A stretch of 50,301 bases of DNA from Aquimarina longa SW024. Its GTDB lineage: Bacteria; Bacteroidota; Bacteroidia; Flavobacteriales; Flavobacteriaceae. Below the pieces are notes generated by a model. It had not been told where the DNA came from and made no database searches. It was given only the letters and a program-made list of their open reading frames with translations. Positions 6,763 through 13,243 of the stretch are shown here, in pieces (positions within the stretch are counted from its first letter, which is position 1; each line of letters begins with the position of its first letter). The stretch covers positions 1 through 50,301 of the forward strand of contig NZ_AVQK01000034.1 in the NCBI RefSeq assembly GCF_001401755.1. The letters are read 5' to 3'. Both the position numbers and the translations under genes were made by a program.

Positions 6763-7242
6763 ATGAACAGTGAAAACCCGTTAATAAAAAACAGACTTGC
6801 CACTTATAAAGACTTTGTAGGTGAATTAAAAGTTACTTACAAAAGAACAACACTTGCCACTCAAAAAATCAAATCATCTAGAGACGCCTCAAATTTTATG
6901 AAACCATATTTTGACCTATGTATGGATGATAAAGAAGAAGCCAAAATATTACACTTAAATAGAAAAAATTGTGTTGTTAATGTTACAAATCTTACTAAAG
7001 GATCAGATTCGAATACTTTAATTCCGATTAAAGATATATTAAGAGATGTTTTATTAATTAAAACCAATAGTATAATATTATTTCATAACCATCCGAGTGG
7101 AAGTTTAGAGTTTTCAAATAGTGATATATCAGTTTCAAAAAAGCTAAAGGTAGCATGTGAACTTTTGGAAATCTCCTTATTAGACAGTATAATTCTTACT
7201 AGAGAGTCTTATTCATCAATGAATGATGAATGTTTATTTTAA
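6763..7242 (+). CDS. RadC-like JAB-domain protein
   Basis: This 159-residue cytoplasmic protein contains the RadC/JAB metalloprotease-fold signature: FHNHPSG (about residues 107-113), then SDISVSKKLK with the zinc-ligand Asp, then LLDSIILT. The N-terminal helix-hairpin-helix part of chromosomal RadC is absent. This short type is common in Bacteroidota plasmids, conjugative elements and genomic islands; its exact activity is unknown and it should not be read as the housekeeping repair gene. The first 60 residues (VTYKRT, then ASNFMKPYFD) match the usual lead-in of these mobile-element forms. The motif CCCGTTAGCATT touches the start codon, and a partial copy lies within the first codons (NPLI). 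Confidence 0.85.
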   Translation: MNSENPLIKNRLATYKDFVGELKVTYKRTTLATQKIKSSRDASNFMKPYFDLCMDDKEEAKILHLNRKNCVVNVTNLTKGSDSNTLIPIKDILRDVLLIKTNSIILFHNHPSGSLEFSNSDISVSKKLKVACELLEISLLDSIILTRESYSSMNDECLF

Positions 7243-7283
7243 TACTCATCTGCACAATTACGTCCATTATAAAGTTATTAAAA

Positions 7284-7295
7284 CCCGTTAGCATT
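7284..7295 (+). promoter_or_regulatory. CCCGTTAGCATT motif, copy 3
   Basis: An exact copy 8 nt upstream of the ATG of the 55-residue membrane protein gene at 7304. Confidence 0.6.
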
Positions 7296-7303
7296 TAAAT
7301 ATT

Positions 7304-7471
7304 ATGAAAAACATATTCTTTCCCAATAACTGTTTAAAAAACCTTTTAGGCAACATCATTTTAACCATAGTATTAACATTTATAATAGTATGTATAATAT
7401 TTTGCATTATTCAATTATTATTAATCCATCTGCATATTACTGTAGAGTTTGTTAAACCCTTTAATACATAA
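7304..7471 (+). CDS. Small single-pass membrane protein
   Basis: A 55-codon frame starts at ATG 7304. After a short polar N-terminus (MKNIFFPNNCLKN) comes one long hydrophobic segment of about 25 residues (from NIILTIVLTF to CIIQLLLI), then a short tail ending in KPFNT. It is too short to assign to a family. It is supported as a gene by the shared upstream motif and by its position in a same-strand series of island genes. It could act as a small membrane toxin, a regulator, or an immunity peptide; nothing in the sequence decides this. Confidence 0.5.
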   Translation: MKNIFFPNNCLKNLLGNIILTIVLTFIIVCIIFCIIQLLLIHLHITVEFVKPFNT

Positions 7472-7484
7472 AAAAAACAAAGTT

Positions 7485-7600
7485 GGTTGTAGTCGATGAG
7501 ACTACACTAGGCTATGTGATTACAAGGTATCTTTTAATGGTTATAAAAACGATAAAGAATACTTATACAAAAAAATAGATGAACACTTAATTAACCCGTT
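7485..7600 (+). pseudogene. Possible broken short gene
   Basis: Two overlapping frames read as sensible peptide: VVVDETTLGYVITR in one and FNGYKNDKEYLYKKIDEHL in the next, which would join through a single-base shift near 7533. There is no good start codon. The second half runs into the motif in front of the next gene. This is weak evidence for a small decayed gene. Confidence 0.25.
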
Positions 7601-7606
7601 AGCATT
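7595..7606 (+). promoter_or_regulatory. CCCGTTAGCATT motif, copy 4 (abuts ATG)
   Basis: An exact copy ending one base before the ATG at 7607. Confidence 0.65.
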
Positions 7607-7975
7607 ATGAATATAATAAACAGAAAATACACATTCTTTTTTTTAATCTTACTTACTTCTTTTCTTTCACAATCACAAACTTTTGAACCGATAAAAAACA
7701 AAGGCTTTGACTTAGAGAGTGGGACACCTATCAATGAAAATATAGAAATAGAAAATAAAAATTTTGAGTTATTTACAACTTCTAAAGGAAGCAAGTATAT
7801 AAAATGTCTTTCTGTCCGTACTGGTGAGTTTTATCCATTATGGATGGGAACAAAAACAAAATTAACTCACGAAGGGAAAAGCGTTTATAAGTCCAAAAAA
7901 GGCAAATTTTGTATTTACCTTATATCAAAAAAATCTGGTTTTCCTTATCCTGTATGGCTCACAGAACAAAAATAA
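7607..7975 (+). CDS. Small secreted protein of unknown function
   Basis: This 122-residue protein has a clear type I signal peptide (lysine/arginine then FFFLILLTSFLSQSQ, cleavage likely near residue 23). The mature part is about 100 residues, mainly beta, with two similar halves: each has a Lys-rich lead, then a Cys (residues 67 and 103), then a YP.W ending (FYPLWMG and FPYPVWLTE). The internal symmetry suggests a small repeat fold, perhaps with a disulphide between the two Cys. I do not recognise a family. The CCCGTTAGCATT motif touches the start, and a strong hairpin terminator follows the gene. Confidence 0.65.
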   Translation: MNIINRKYTFFFLILLTSFLSQSQTFEPIKNKGFDLESGTPINENIEIENKNFELFTTSKGSKYIKCLSVRTGEFYPLWMGTKTKLTHEGKSVYKSKKGKFCIYLISKKSGFPYPVWLTEQK

Positions 7976-8000
7976 AAATCAATAATTAGAATTTAAAAAC

Positions 8001-8035
8001 TAACACACAACCATAATTTTATAGGTTGTGTGTTA
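8001..8035 (+). terminator. Hairpin terminator after the 7607-7975 gene
   Basis: TAACACACAACC (8001-8012) pairs perfectly with GGTTGTGTGTTA (8024-8035) around an 11-nt loop. The T-run afterwards is poor, so termination strength is uncertain. Confidence 0.55.
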
Positions 8036-8040
8036 ATCAA

Positions 8041-8052
8041 TACGTTAGCATT
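8041..8052 (+). promoter_or_regulatory. TACGTTAGCATT motif variant
   Basis: A variant copy of the island motif 49 nt upstream of the ATG at 8090. Together with the exact copy at 8072 it makes a pair 31 bp apart, the same spacing as the pair upstream of the RadC-like gene. Confidence 0.5.
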
Positions 8053-8071
8053 TAGCATTAAAATTAATTAA

Positions 8072-8083
8072 CCCGTTAGCATT
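8072..8083 (+). promoter_or_regulatory. CCCGTTAGCATT motif, copy 5
   Basis: An exact copy 6 nt upstream of the ATG at 8090. Confidence 0.6.
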
Positions 8084-8089
8084 ATAAAT

Positions 8090-9481
8090 ATGAAAGAAAG
8101 AAATAACAACAGCAATACAGTAGTACAAAATGATTTCAATGGTTGGACAGCTGAAACAACAGAAAATTATGGTGGTTATGATTGGAAAATAACCACAATG
8201 AAACAAAGTAATGGCAAAATTGCAACAATAGCAATTGCAGGAAGAGCAGGGAAAAGCAACAATTTTTTAACTTTTGAGACTTCACCCCTAACATCACCAA
8301 AAGTAAATCTAGCATCAGTAAAAGCCAACGCCACTGAAAAAAAAGTAAGGGAAACTCATATTATTGGGTTATTACAGTTTGACTGTCTTAAAGAAGCCGA
8401 ACAATTACCTATTAACCCAAAAGGAGATCATAAGGAGGCTTATAAAATAGAAGTTGGGCAAGTCATATTTTTTAACGGTTACGGACAATCAGAAAGTTAC
8501 CACGAAAAGAAAGTTATCTATCATATAAATACTTCTGAATGGGGTACTAATTACAAATATGTAAACCTTAAAACATTAGAATTAGGCTCTACAACTCATT
8601 TAGAACCATCTACAGAAATTTTTAGAATTGGAACATATTATATTGAAGGTGAAAAAATTAACCTTGACGAATTAAATAATATTCTTATTGAAGCAAAAAC
8701 TAAAGAACGAAAACAACAAAAAAAGGAAGATGCTAGTAAATTATTAAACCAACAATTAACGAATGCCAAAATTGAAGAAGGTAAAAAAGGTTTAAAAATT
8801 CCTAAAAATGTAAAAGCCGTAATAGTTGCTGAATTAATGGAAGATAGAAGCGACAGCCAAACAGATTATTACCACAGTCAAAGCGTTCAAACTATTTATT
8901 TAGCATTTAGCACTCACAAAAGAGACTTATTTAATGAAATGCGGAAAGCCTCTTTAAATAGTGATAATGAAGAAATACGAAAATTTGCTATAAAGCCAAC
9001 AGTTGACCAAAGCGGAGATGTAAAAACAAAAGAAAATGCAGAGTTTTGGACTCCCAAGGACGAACACAGAGAAAAATACTCAATGGGCGCAGGTTATTAT
9101 TTACATTCTGGTTATAGCCGTAGCGGTTGGAGAATTAGCAAAGAGAAATATTTAGACTTCGAAAATGAAAATACAAAAAACCTTTTAGCTATAGCCAATG
9201 CAGAAGGACGGTATTTTTGCCAAGTGAATACTAAACAGGTAAAGCAAGATCAAGCCAAAAAAAAGGTAAGTCTTGACGGTTTAAATCTCGAAATTATTGA
9301 CTATTCACAAAAAGCTATTGCAATAATAGGTAACACCAAAGAAATCAAAGAAGGATTAAAAGCTATTGGAGGAAGATTTAATTTTCGTTTAAATGTAAAC
9401 AGTAAAAAAGTGGCGGGGTGGATATTTTCCAAAACTAAAGAAACTGAGGTTAAAAATTTACTTTCTAAATATAAAAATTAG
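8090..9481 (+). CDS. Island protein with C-terminal NTKEIK..GWIFSK domain
   Basis: This is a 463-residue cytoplasmic protein. Residues 1-85 form a polar beta-rich part; residues about 190-230 are a lysine/glutamate-rich helix. The last 65 residues (from LEIIDYSQKAIAIIG to VAGWIFSKTKETEVKNLL) form a compact alpha/beta domain that, from memory, also appears at the C-terminus of larger proteins on Bacteroidota plasmids and conjugative elements. The pattern GG-x-FN-x-R-L followed by GWIFSK is the most diagnostic part. It probably handles DNA or another cytoplasmic partner for the island, but that is inference. Two motif copies lie upstream, and a small gene follows after 4 nt, suggesting an operon. 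Confidence 0.6.
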   Translation: MKERNNNSNTVVQNDFNGWTAETTENYGGYDWKITTMKQSNGKIATIAIAGRAGKSNNFLTFETSPLTSPKVNLASVKANATEKKVRETHIIGLLQFDCLKEAEQLPINPKGDHKEAYKIEVGQVIFFNGYGQSESYHEKKVIYHINTSEWGTNYKYVNLKTLELGSTTHLEPSTEIFRIGTYYIEGEKINLDELNNILIEAKTKERKQQKKEDASKLLNQQLTNAKIEEGKKGLKIPKNVKAVIVAELMEDRSDSQTDYYHSQSVQTIYLAFSTHKRDLFNEMRKASLNSDNEEIRKFAIKPTVDQSGDVKTKENAEFWTPKDEHREKYSMGAGYYLHSGYSRSGWRISKEKYLDFENENTKNLLAIANAEGRYFCQVNTKQVKQDQAKKKVSLDGLNLEIIDYSQKAIAIIGNTKEIKEGLKAIGGRFNFRLNVNSKKVAGWIFSKTKETEVKNLLSKYKN

Positions 9482-9485
9482 AGCT

Positions 9486-9728
9486 ATGGGGAACAAAATA
9501 TATCAAGTGTTTTCACCTGATGGCTTTTCGATCAGTCAAGACACATACTCTACACCAGAAGAACAAAAAGAAGCGTTTAATAAATGGAAAAAACGTTATC
9601 AAAATCAAGGCTACTATAGTTCAAATAATGGACGAATTCCGCTAGATTATTTAGAACAATATTGTACGTTCAAGGAATTTGAAACAAGTAACCTTAACGA
9701 CATTAATTTATATTATAATCCATCTTAA
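9486..9728 (+). CDS. Small unknown protein
   Basis: This 80-residue protein starts 4 nt after the previous stop and is therefore translated from the same mRNA. It is polar and rich in Tyr, Gln and Asn (SPDGFSISQDTYSTPEE, then FNKWKKRYQNQGYYSSNNGRI), with the spacing of a small alpha/beta domain. From memory it looks like small Bacteroidota island proteins of unknown role that begin YQVFSPDGF. No motif copy precedes it, in line with dependence on the upstream gene. Confidence 0.6.
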   Translation: MGNKIYQVFSPDGFSISQDTYSTPEEQKEAFNKWKKRYQNQGYYSSNNGRIPLDYLEQYCTFKEFETSNLNDINLYYNPS

Positions 9729-9738
9729 AAAATTAATT

Positions 9739-9766
9739 ATAGGCGTAGGGTAATGCTTGCGCCTAT
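9739..9766 (+). terminator. Hairpin after the 9486-9728 gene
   Basis: ATAGGCG (9739-9745) pairs with CGCCTAT (9760-9766) around a 14-nt loop, 10 nt after the stop codon. It is GC-richer than its surroundings. Only three Ts follow. Confidence 0.45.
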
Positions 9767-9847
9767 TTACAAATATGAAAAGAGAGCCAAAACAAGTATT
9801 AAAAGCAATTATTTAACAACTATAACAAATTTATTTAAGACAAAAAA

Positions 9848-10105
9848 ATGAGTAAAATAAATAAACTAGACGAAATAACAAACGAGACTAAAAGAGCTGA
9901 TTTAATAAGCTATTTAATAGAAAAGCACACAACAGGCTATCAACTAACTGAAGTGATCACAAAGGGCGCAAAATTCAGCGAATATCTAAGTAACAAAAGG
10001 GACGGAACAACGGTAATTTTTAAAGAAGTAACAAACGGTGGTTTTGATGTTTTTAAATCATGTTCAGGAATAACACTAAAAGAGATAGAAGAATTTTTAA
10101 AATAA
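9848..10105 (+). CDS. Small unknown protein
   Basis: An 85-residue soluble protein without signal peptide. It is predicted helical at the N-terminus (ADLISYLIEKHTTGY) with a beta-hairpin behind (TTVIFKEVTNGGFDVFKSC) and a final helix (TLKEIEEFLK). No family recognised. It lacks the CCCGTTAGCATT motif; an A-rich stretch lies in front of the start, as is usual for this phylum. Confidence 0.55.
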   Translation: MSKINKLDEITNETKRADLISYLIEKHTTGYQLTEVITKGAKFSEYLSNKRDGTTVIFKEVTNGGFDVFKSCSGITLKEIEEFLK

Positions 10106-10116
10106 TCTAAATTAAA

Positions 10117-10128
10117 CCTGTTAGCATT
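10117..10128 (+). promoter_or_regulatory. CCTGTTAGCATT motif variant
   Basis: One mismatch to the consensus, ending one base before the ATG at 10130. Confidence 0.55.
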
Positions 10129-10129
10129 T

Positions 10130-10636
10130 ATGAAAATTAAAAACAAAAAAGGACAAGACGTTATAATCACAGATCTCAAAGAAGCTTTACGAGAAGCTAA
10201 AATCTATGTCCGTTGGCATGATGAAACGAAATTAAAAAAAGAATTAGGAGCACTGGAGGACGGAGTTATTTATTTTGAAAATGCACATTCAGAATGGGAA
10301 CATAACTTAGAACAATTGAAGGAACTAGCAAATCAAATTTTATATAAAGAATTGACCTCAAAAGGATGGGAACAAACAGATCCAAGCTGTAACCAGTATA
10401 GAAAAAAGATTGAAGATAATATTTACTTATTTAGAGAAGATAGAATAATTAATCCACATACAGAAGAAATTGAGGTGTATGAATCTAAGATTAACTTATC
10501 TAATTATACCCAAATGCAAATGTTTGAGGAAGTTAAACAGTTTGGTTATTCGTTTAACGAGATGTGCAATTGGATTGATGAAGGAATAAATCCCTGTCTT
10601 ATAGCTAAATGTATTTTTGAAATGGAAGTTTCATAA
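10130..10636 (+). CDS. Unknown cytoplasmic island protein
   Basis: This 168-residue acidic soluble protein begins with a lysine-rich stretch (MKIKNKKGQDVIITDLKEAL) and is mainly helical. Residues 1-70 (LKEALREAKIYVRWHDE, then YFENAHSEWEHNLEQLKEL) and 75-168 look like two parts. I know no family for it. It begins a three-gene run: the next gene starts 7 nt after its stop, and a third overlaps that one by ATGA. The motif directly before its ATG links the run to the other island genes. Confidence 0.6.
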   Translation: MKIKNKKGQDVIITDLKEALREAKIYVRWHDETKLKKELGALEDGVIYFENAHSEWEHNLEQLKELANQILYKELTSKGWEQTDPSCNQYRKKIEDNIYLFREDRIINPHTEEIEVYESKINLSNYTQMQMFEEVKQFGYSFNEMCNWIDEGINPCLIAKCIFEMEVS

Positions 10637-10643
10637 TTAAGCT

Positions 10644-10880
10644 ATGGTATATTTAATATATAAAACAGACAACTGGCATAGTTATAATTCGAGAGAGGTT
10701 ATAGGAGTGTGTTTTGAGCCTGAAAGTGTTATAAAGACATGTAAAGAACAGGCTAAAAAAGAGGGTGAAAAAATCAAAAAAAACCAACTTTTTAACTTAC
10801 AAACTTATAACCAAACACAAGGTTATGAAGGCGAAGGGGAATTTCATTTTGAATCTGTTGATACTAATACTTTATTATGA
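10644..10880 (+). CDS. Small unknown protein
   Basis: A 78-residue protein, starting 7 nt after the preceding gene. It opens with a beta strand and a Trp/His turn (VYLIYKTDNWHSYNSREVIG), then a helix (ESVIKTCKEQAKKEGEKI) and a C-terminal strand (GEFHFESVDTNTLL). This alpha/beta layout is common in small island proteins; no named family. Its TGA overlaps the next start as ATGA. Confidence 0.55.
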   Translation: MVYLIYKTDNWHSYNSREVIGVCFEPESVIKTCKEQAKKEGEKIKKNQLFNLQTYNQTQGYEGEGEFHFESVDTNTLL

Positions 10881-11023
10881 AGATATTAAAAATAGAACTA
10901 GAAGAAAATGAGCTAGAAAACGCAGAATTTGTTTTACAAGCCATTGGAAAAGCTATTGAGCATGGTTTTTATAGAGGTATAGAATTCCCTGTTAATTGGC
11001 ATCTAGAAGCGAAAGCAAATTAA
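10877..11023 (+). CDS. Very small helical protein (48 residues)
   Basis: The ATG at 10877 overlaps the stop of the previous gene (ATGA), which is strong evidence for translational coupling. The product (MKILKIELEENELENAEFV, then a second helix LQAIGKAIEHGFY and PVNWHLEAKAN) is acidic and probably a helical hairpin. A strong terminator follows within 20 nt, which fits it being the last gene of this operon. Function unknown. Confidence 0.5.
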   Translation: MKILKIELEENELENAEFVLQAIGKAIEHGFYRGIEFPVNWHLEAKAN

Positions 11024-11043
11024 ATATAACTTATTAATCAAAA

Positions 11044-11090
11044 AAAAACTTAAAACATTCTTTATAGTAATAAGAGTGTTTTAAGTTTTT
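11044..11090 (+). terminator. Intrinsic terminator
   Basis: AAAAACTTAAAACATTCT pairs with AGAGTGTTTTAAGTTTTT (one G-U pair) around an 11-nt loop. It ends in T5 on the plus strand and begins with A-runs, so it could work in both directions. It closes the 10130-11023 operon. Confidence 0.8.
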
Positions 11091-11094
11091 AATA

Positions 11095-11106
11095 TACGTT
11101 AGTATT
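11095..11106 (+). promoter_or_regulatory. TACGTTAGTATT motif variant
   Basis: A variant of the island motif ending one base before the ATG at 11108, immediately after the terminator. This means the motif is present at the head of a new transcription unit. Confidence 0.5.
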
Positions 11107-11107
11107 T

Positions 11108-11494
11108 ATGGAAAATAAACTTGATAAAAAATTTGTCAAACGTTGGCAAAAAAATCACAAAAGTAGATTAAAAAAAGTAGCAAGTGGTGATGGGTTAACA
11201 CCTATTAAAGCACGTATGAGATTAAAATCAATGGAATCGAGAAGTAGAGAAGAAAATTTAAAAATTTCTCAAAAAGATATACTGTATTTGATTGATAAAA
11301 TTACAAAAATTCTGAAAGAAGAAAATCTAAAAAGAAATATCTTTTTTTCACAGGACGAAGCACCTCAACAGCAAATACACTGTAACTATCGACACATTCA
11401 AAATCAAGCTATTTTTATAAGATGGTTTAGCCCAAGGAAAGCAAAGGATGAGCCTTCTATAATGTGGGGTTTTAGATTGAATTATATTAATTAG
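11108..11494 (+). CDS. Basic unknown protein
   Basis: A 128-residue, strongly basic protein. The N-terminal half is Lys/Arg-rich and helical (LDKKFVKRWQKNHKSRLKK, then KARMRLKSMESRSREENLK); the C-terminal part is beta-like (NIFFSQDEAPQQQIH, then IFIRWFSPRK). It could bind nucleic acid, though no HTH or zinc motif is seen. A motif variant ends one base from its start. It is followed after 21 nt by the membrane zinc-finger protein gene, which has its own motif copy. Confidence 0.55.
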   Translation: MENKLDKKFVKRWQKNHKSRLKKVASGDGLTPIKARMRLKSMESRSREENLKISQKDILYLIDKITKILKEENLKRNIFFSQDEAPQQQIHCNYRHIQNQAIFIRWFSPRKAKDEPSIMWGFRLNYIN

Positions 11495-11502
11495 AAATGT
11501 AA

Positions 11503-11514
11503 TACGTTAGCATT
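11503..11514 (+). promoter_or_regulatory. TACGTTAGCATT motif variant
   Basis: Ends one base before the ATG at 11516. Confidence 0.55.
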
Positions 11515-11515
11515 T

Positions 11516-12217
11516 ATGGAAAATCAAAACACATCGTTAGAACTAATGAAAATTAAAACTAATTGGCTCGCTGAATTTCAATTCAGCTTGTCATTTTTAC
11601 AGACACTTAATTTATTTTATCTTATTTTTTATGCTATTGAAGCATCAACCTTATTTATGTTAGTTTTTCCTGAGTCTTTGATAGGACTCGCAAGAATTAT
11701 AGCTAGTGTGTGTATTGGTGTGGTTATTAGTTCCGCAATTATTGTAGGTACTATTTATAGTGAAAAAGAATGGGGGATGCATAAATATATATTTGGAATT
11801 ATTTCACTTTTTTTTACACTTAAATTTTTTCACTTTTTTGAAACTTATGATTGGTCAATGGGAGTATTATCACTCATACTTGTTACTATAGAAATGAATC
11901 TAGCTCAAATATATTATTTAAAGTATCAAGAAGAAAAGGAAATAAAAAAAACCGAAGAAGAACTAATCATGATTAGTAGAGAACTTTTAGCAGAAAAAGG
12001 AAAGTCAATAGTTTGGGAAAAAAATACACTAGATGAAAAAAAGGAACATACCAAGACTAAAGAAGAACTTAAAGAAGTTAAAAAAGAACTCAAAGCAAAA
12101 ACTTTAAATTTTCCATGCCAACATTGCGGAGCTTCAAATAGTTCTATTAGTAGTAAAAAGAAACATGAAGCAAAATGTATACACAACCCTAGAAATCAAA
12201 AAAATACAGAAACATAA
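11516..12217 (+). CDS. Membrane protein with coiled coil and C-terminal zinc-finger-like motif
   Basis: The 233 residues split into three parts. Residues about 20-140 hold four hydrophobic segments (LQTLNLFYLIFYAI, the stretch RIIASVCIGVVISS, FGIISLFFTLKFF and GVLSLILVTIEM). Residues 140-195 are a Glu/Lys-rich coiled coil. The tail has CQHCG, twelve residues on H, then three residues and C, which is the C-x2-C-x12-H-x3-C spacing of a classical zinc finger. A membrane anchor plus cytoplasmic coiled coil plus zinc finger suggests a membrane-tethered DNA- or protein-binding device. I do not know the family. It is the last gene before a hairpin and the XRE regulator. Confidence 0.6.
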   Translation: MENQNTSLELMKIKTNWLAEFQFSLSFLQTLNLFYLIFYAIEASTLFMLVFPESLIGLARIIASVCIGVVISSAIIVGTIYSEKEWGMHKYIFGIISLFFTLKFFHFFETYDWSMGVLSLILVTIEMNLAQIYYLKYQEEKEIKKTEEELIMISRELLAEKGKSIVWEKNTLDEKKEHTKTKEELKEVKKELKAKTLNFPCQHCGASNSSISSKKKHEAKCIHNPRNQKNTET

Positions 12218-12228
12218 GTTTCTGTATT
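12203..12228 (+). terminator. Hairpin overlapping the 11516-12217 stop codon
   Basis: AATACAGAAAC (12203-12213) pairs perfectly with GTTTCTGTATT (12218-12228) around ATAA, which includes the stop codon. A T-rich stretch follows about 12 nt later. Confidence 0.6.
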
Positions 12229-12332
12229 ACAAAGTTTATTTTTTTATTATATAAAAAAATAATGATAAATGATTTTAGATATTAATTAAACTAGATTATA
12301 TTTAATACTATTCAATCATTTATATAAAACAG

Positions 12333-12563
12333 ATGTCTAACAAAATGACAAAATCAGAAGAGAAATTTATTAGCTTTATTAAATTTGAGAGAAATAGATT
12401 AGGGTATTCACAGCAAAAATTAGCTGAACTTGCATTTGGAAATATTAAAAATGCAAAGCAAAGAGTTTCTAAAATTGAAAGAGGTCTAAACAGTCCTACC
12501 TTAGAGACTATCGACAAAATTTTAGAAGTATTTAATTCAGAAATAGATTTTTTAAAAAAATAA
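12333..12563 (+). CDS. XRE-family helix-turn-helix regulator
   Basis: A 76-residue protein that is essentially one HTH domain: FERNRLGYSQQKLAELAFG (helices 1-2) with recognition helix KNAKQRVSKIERGLNSPT and a closing helix (LETIDKILEVF). The GYSQ-x-KLAE and SKIE-x-G-x-xSP signatures are typical for XRE repressors of mobile elements. No extra sensor domain is present. It is transcribed with the island genes after a 115-nt gap and probably controls the island or itself. A second in-frame ATG (12345) is possible. Confidence 0.8.
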   Translation: MSNKMTKSEEKFISFIKFERNRLGYSQQKLAELAFGNIKNAKQRVSKIERGLNSPTLETIDKILEVFNSEIDFLKK

Positions 12564-12616
12564 CACATAATTCTAACTGAATTATTATATTTCTTAAAAT
12601 TCTAAATTTCTTCTAA

Positions 12617-13063
12617 ATGGTTAAATATAATAAACATCAAAATGATAGAACGAACTATCCTCAAAAACATAGATTAGAAATTATATATAATAAGGATAGA
12701 AATGAAACATTAGGAGAAATGCTTATTAGAAGGAATCATTTACTAATTTTATTATTCGAAAGAATACAAGAAGCCCCCATTGAATTATATGGTAAAGCGG
12801 AAGCTCCAATGATTATTTTAAATCGTAAAATAAAACTAACTGCATTTGTAAAAAAATTTAAACTAAACTTTACTAATAGTCCACGAATAAACTCAGAAGT
12901 AGTATATACAATGACTATTAATGCAACAGCTATGTTAGAACCTTTTACTATTAACGAATTTATTCAAGATTATGAACAAGAAGACTGGGGGCAAACTATA
13001 ACTAGACTTCTTGGTAAGAAAACTTTTCTCGAAGAAAAATATAAAGAAAATTTCTCAAAATAG
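12617..13063 (+). CDS. Unknown protein next to the XRE regulator
   Basis: A 148-residue basic, soluble protein with no signal peptide. Hydrophobic helix LGEMLIRRNHLLILLFERIQ is central; the rest is beta-like with a short acidic tail region (INEFIQDYEQEDWGQTI). No family recognised. It lies 53 nt after the regulator and is the last gene before the higher-GC vgrG region, so it marks the right edge of the island-like segment. Confidence 0.55.
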   Translation: MVKYNKHQNDRTNYPQKHRLEIIYNKDRNETLGEMLIRRNHLLILLFERIQEAPIELYGKAEAPMIILNRKIKLTAFVKKFKLNFTNSPRINSEVVYTMTINATAMLEPFTINEFIQDYEQEDWGQTITRLLGKKTFLEEKYKENFSK

Positions 13064-13243
13064 ATAAGAGCATCTAGGAGTAGTTTAAGAAAGGACTATA
13101 ATACTATTATGCAAGAATAAAAGCTCTATAAATTACAATCCTTCGGAAGCATTTCGAAGTAAAGAAATATAAATAAAAATTAAACAATTAAAAAACAACA
13201 TATTAGGTGGTGGATAACTTTCAACGACCAATACTTTATTAGA

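Noticed and set aside
6763..7242. Housekeeping radC DNA-repair gene
   Set aside because: The N-terminal helix-hairpin-helix part is missing and the context is an island of small unknown genes. It is called RadC-like only.
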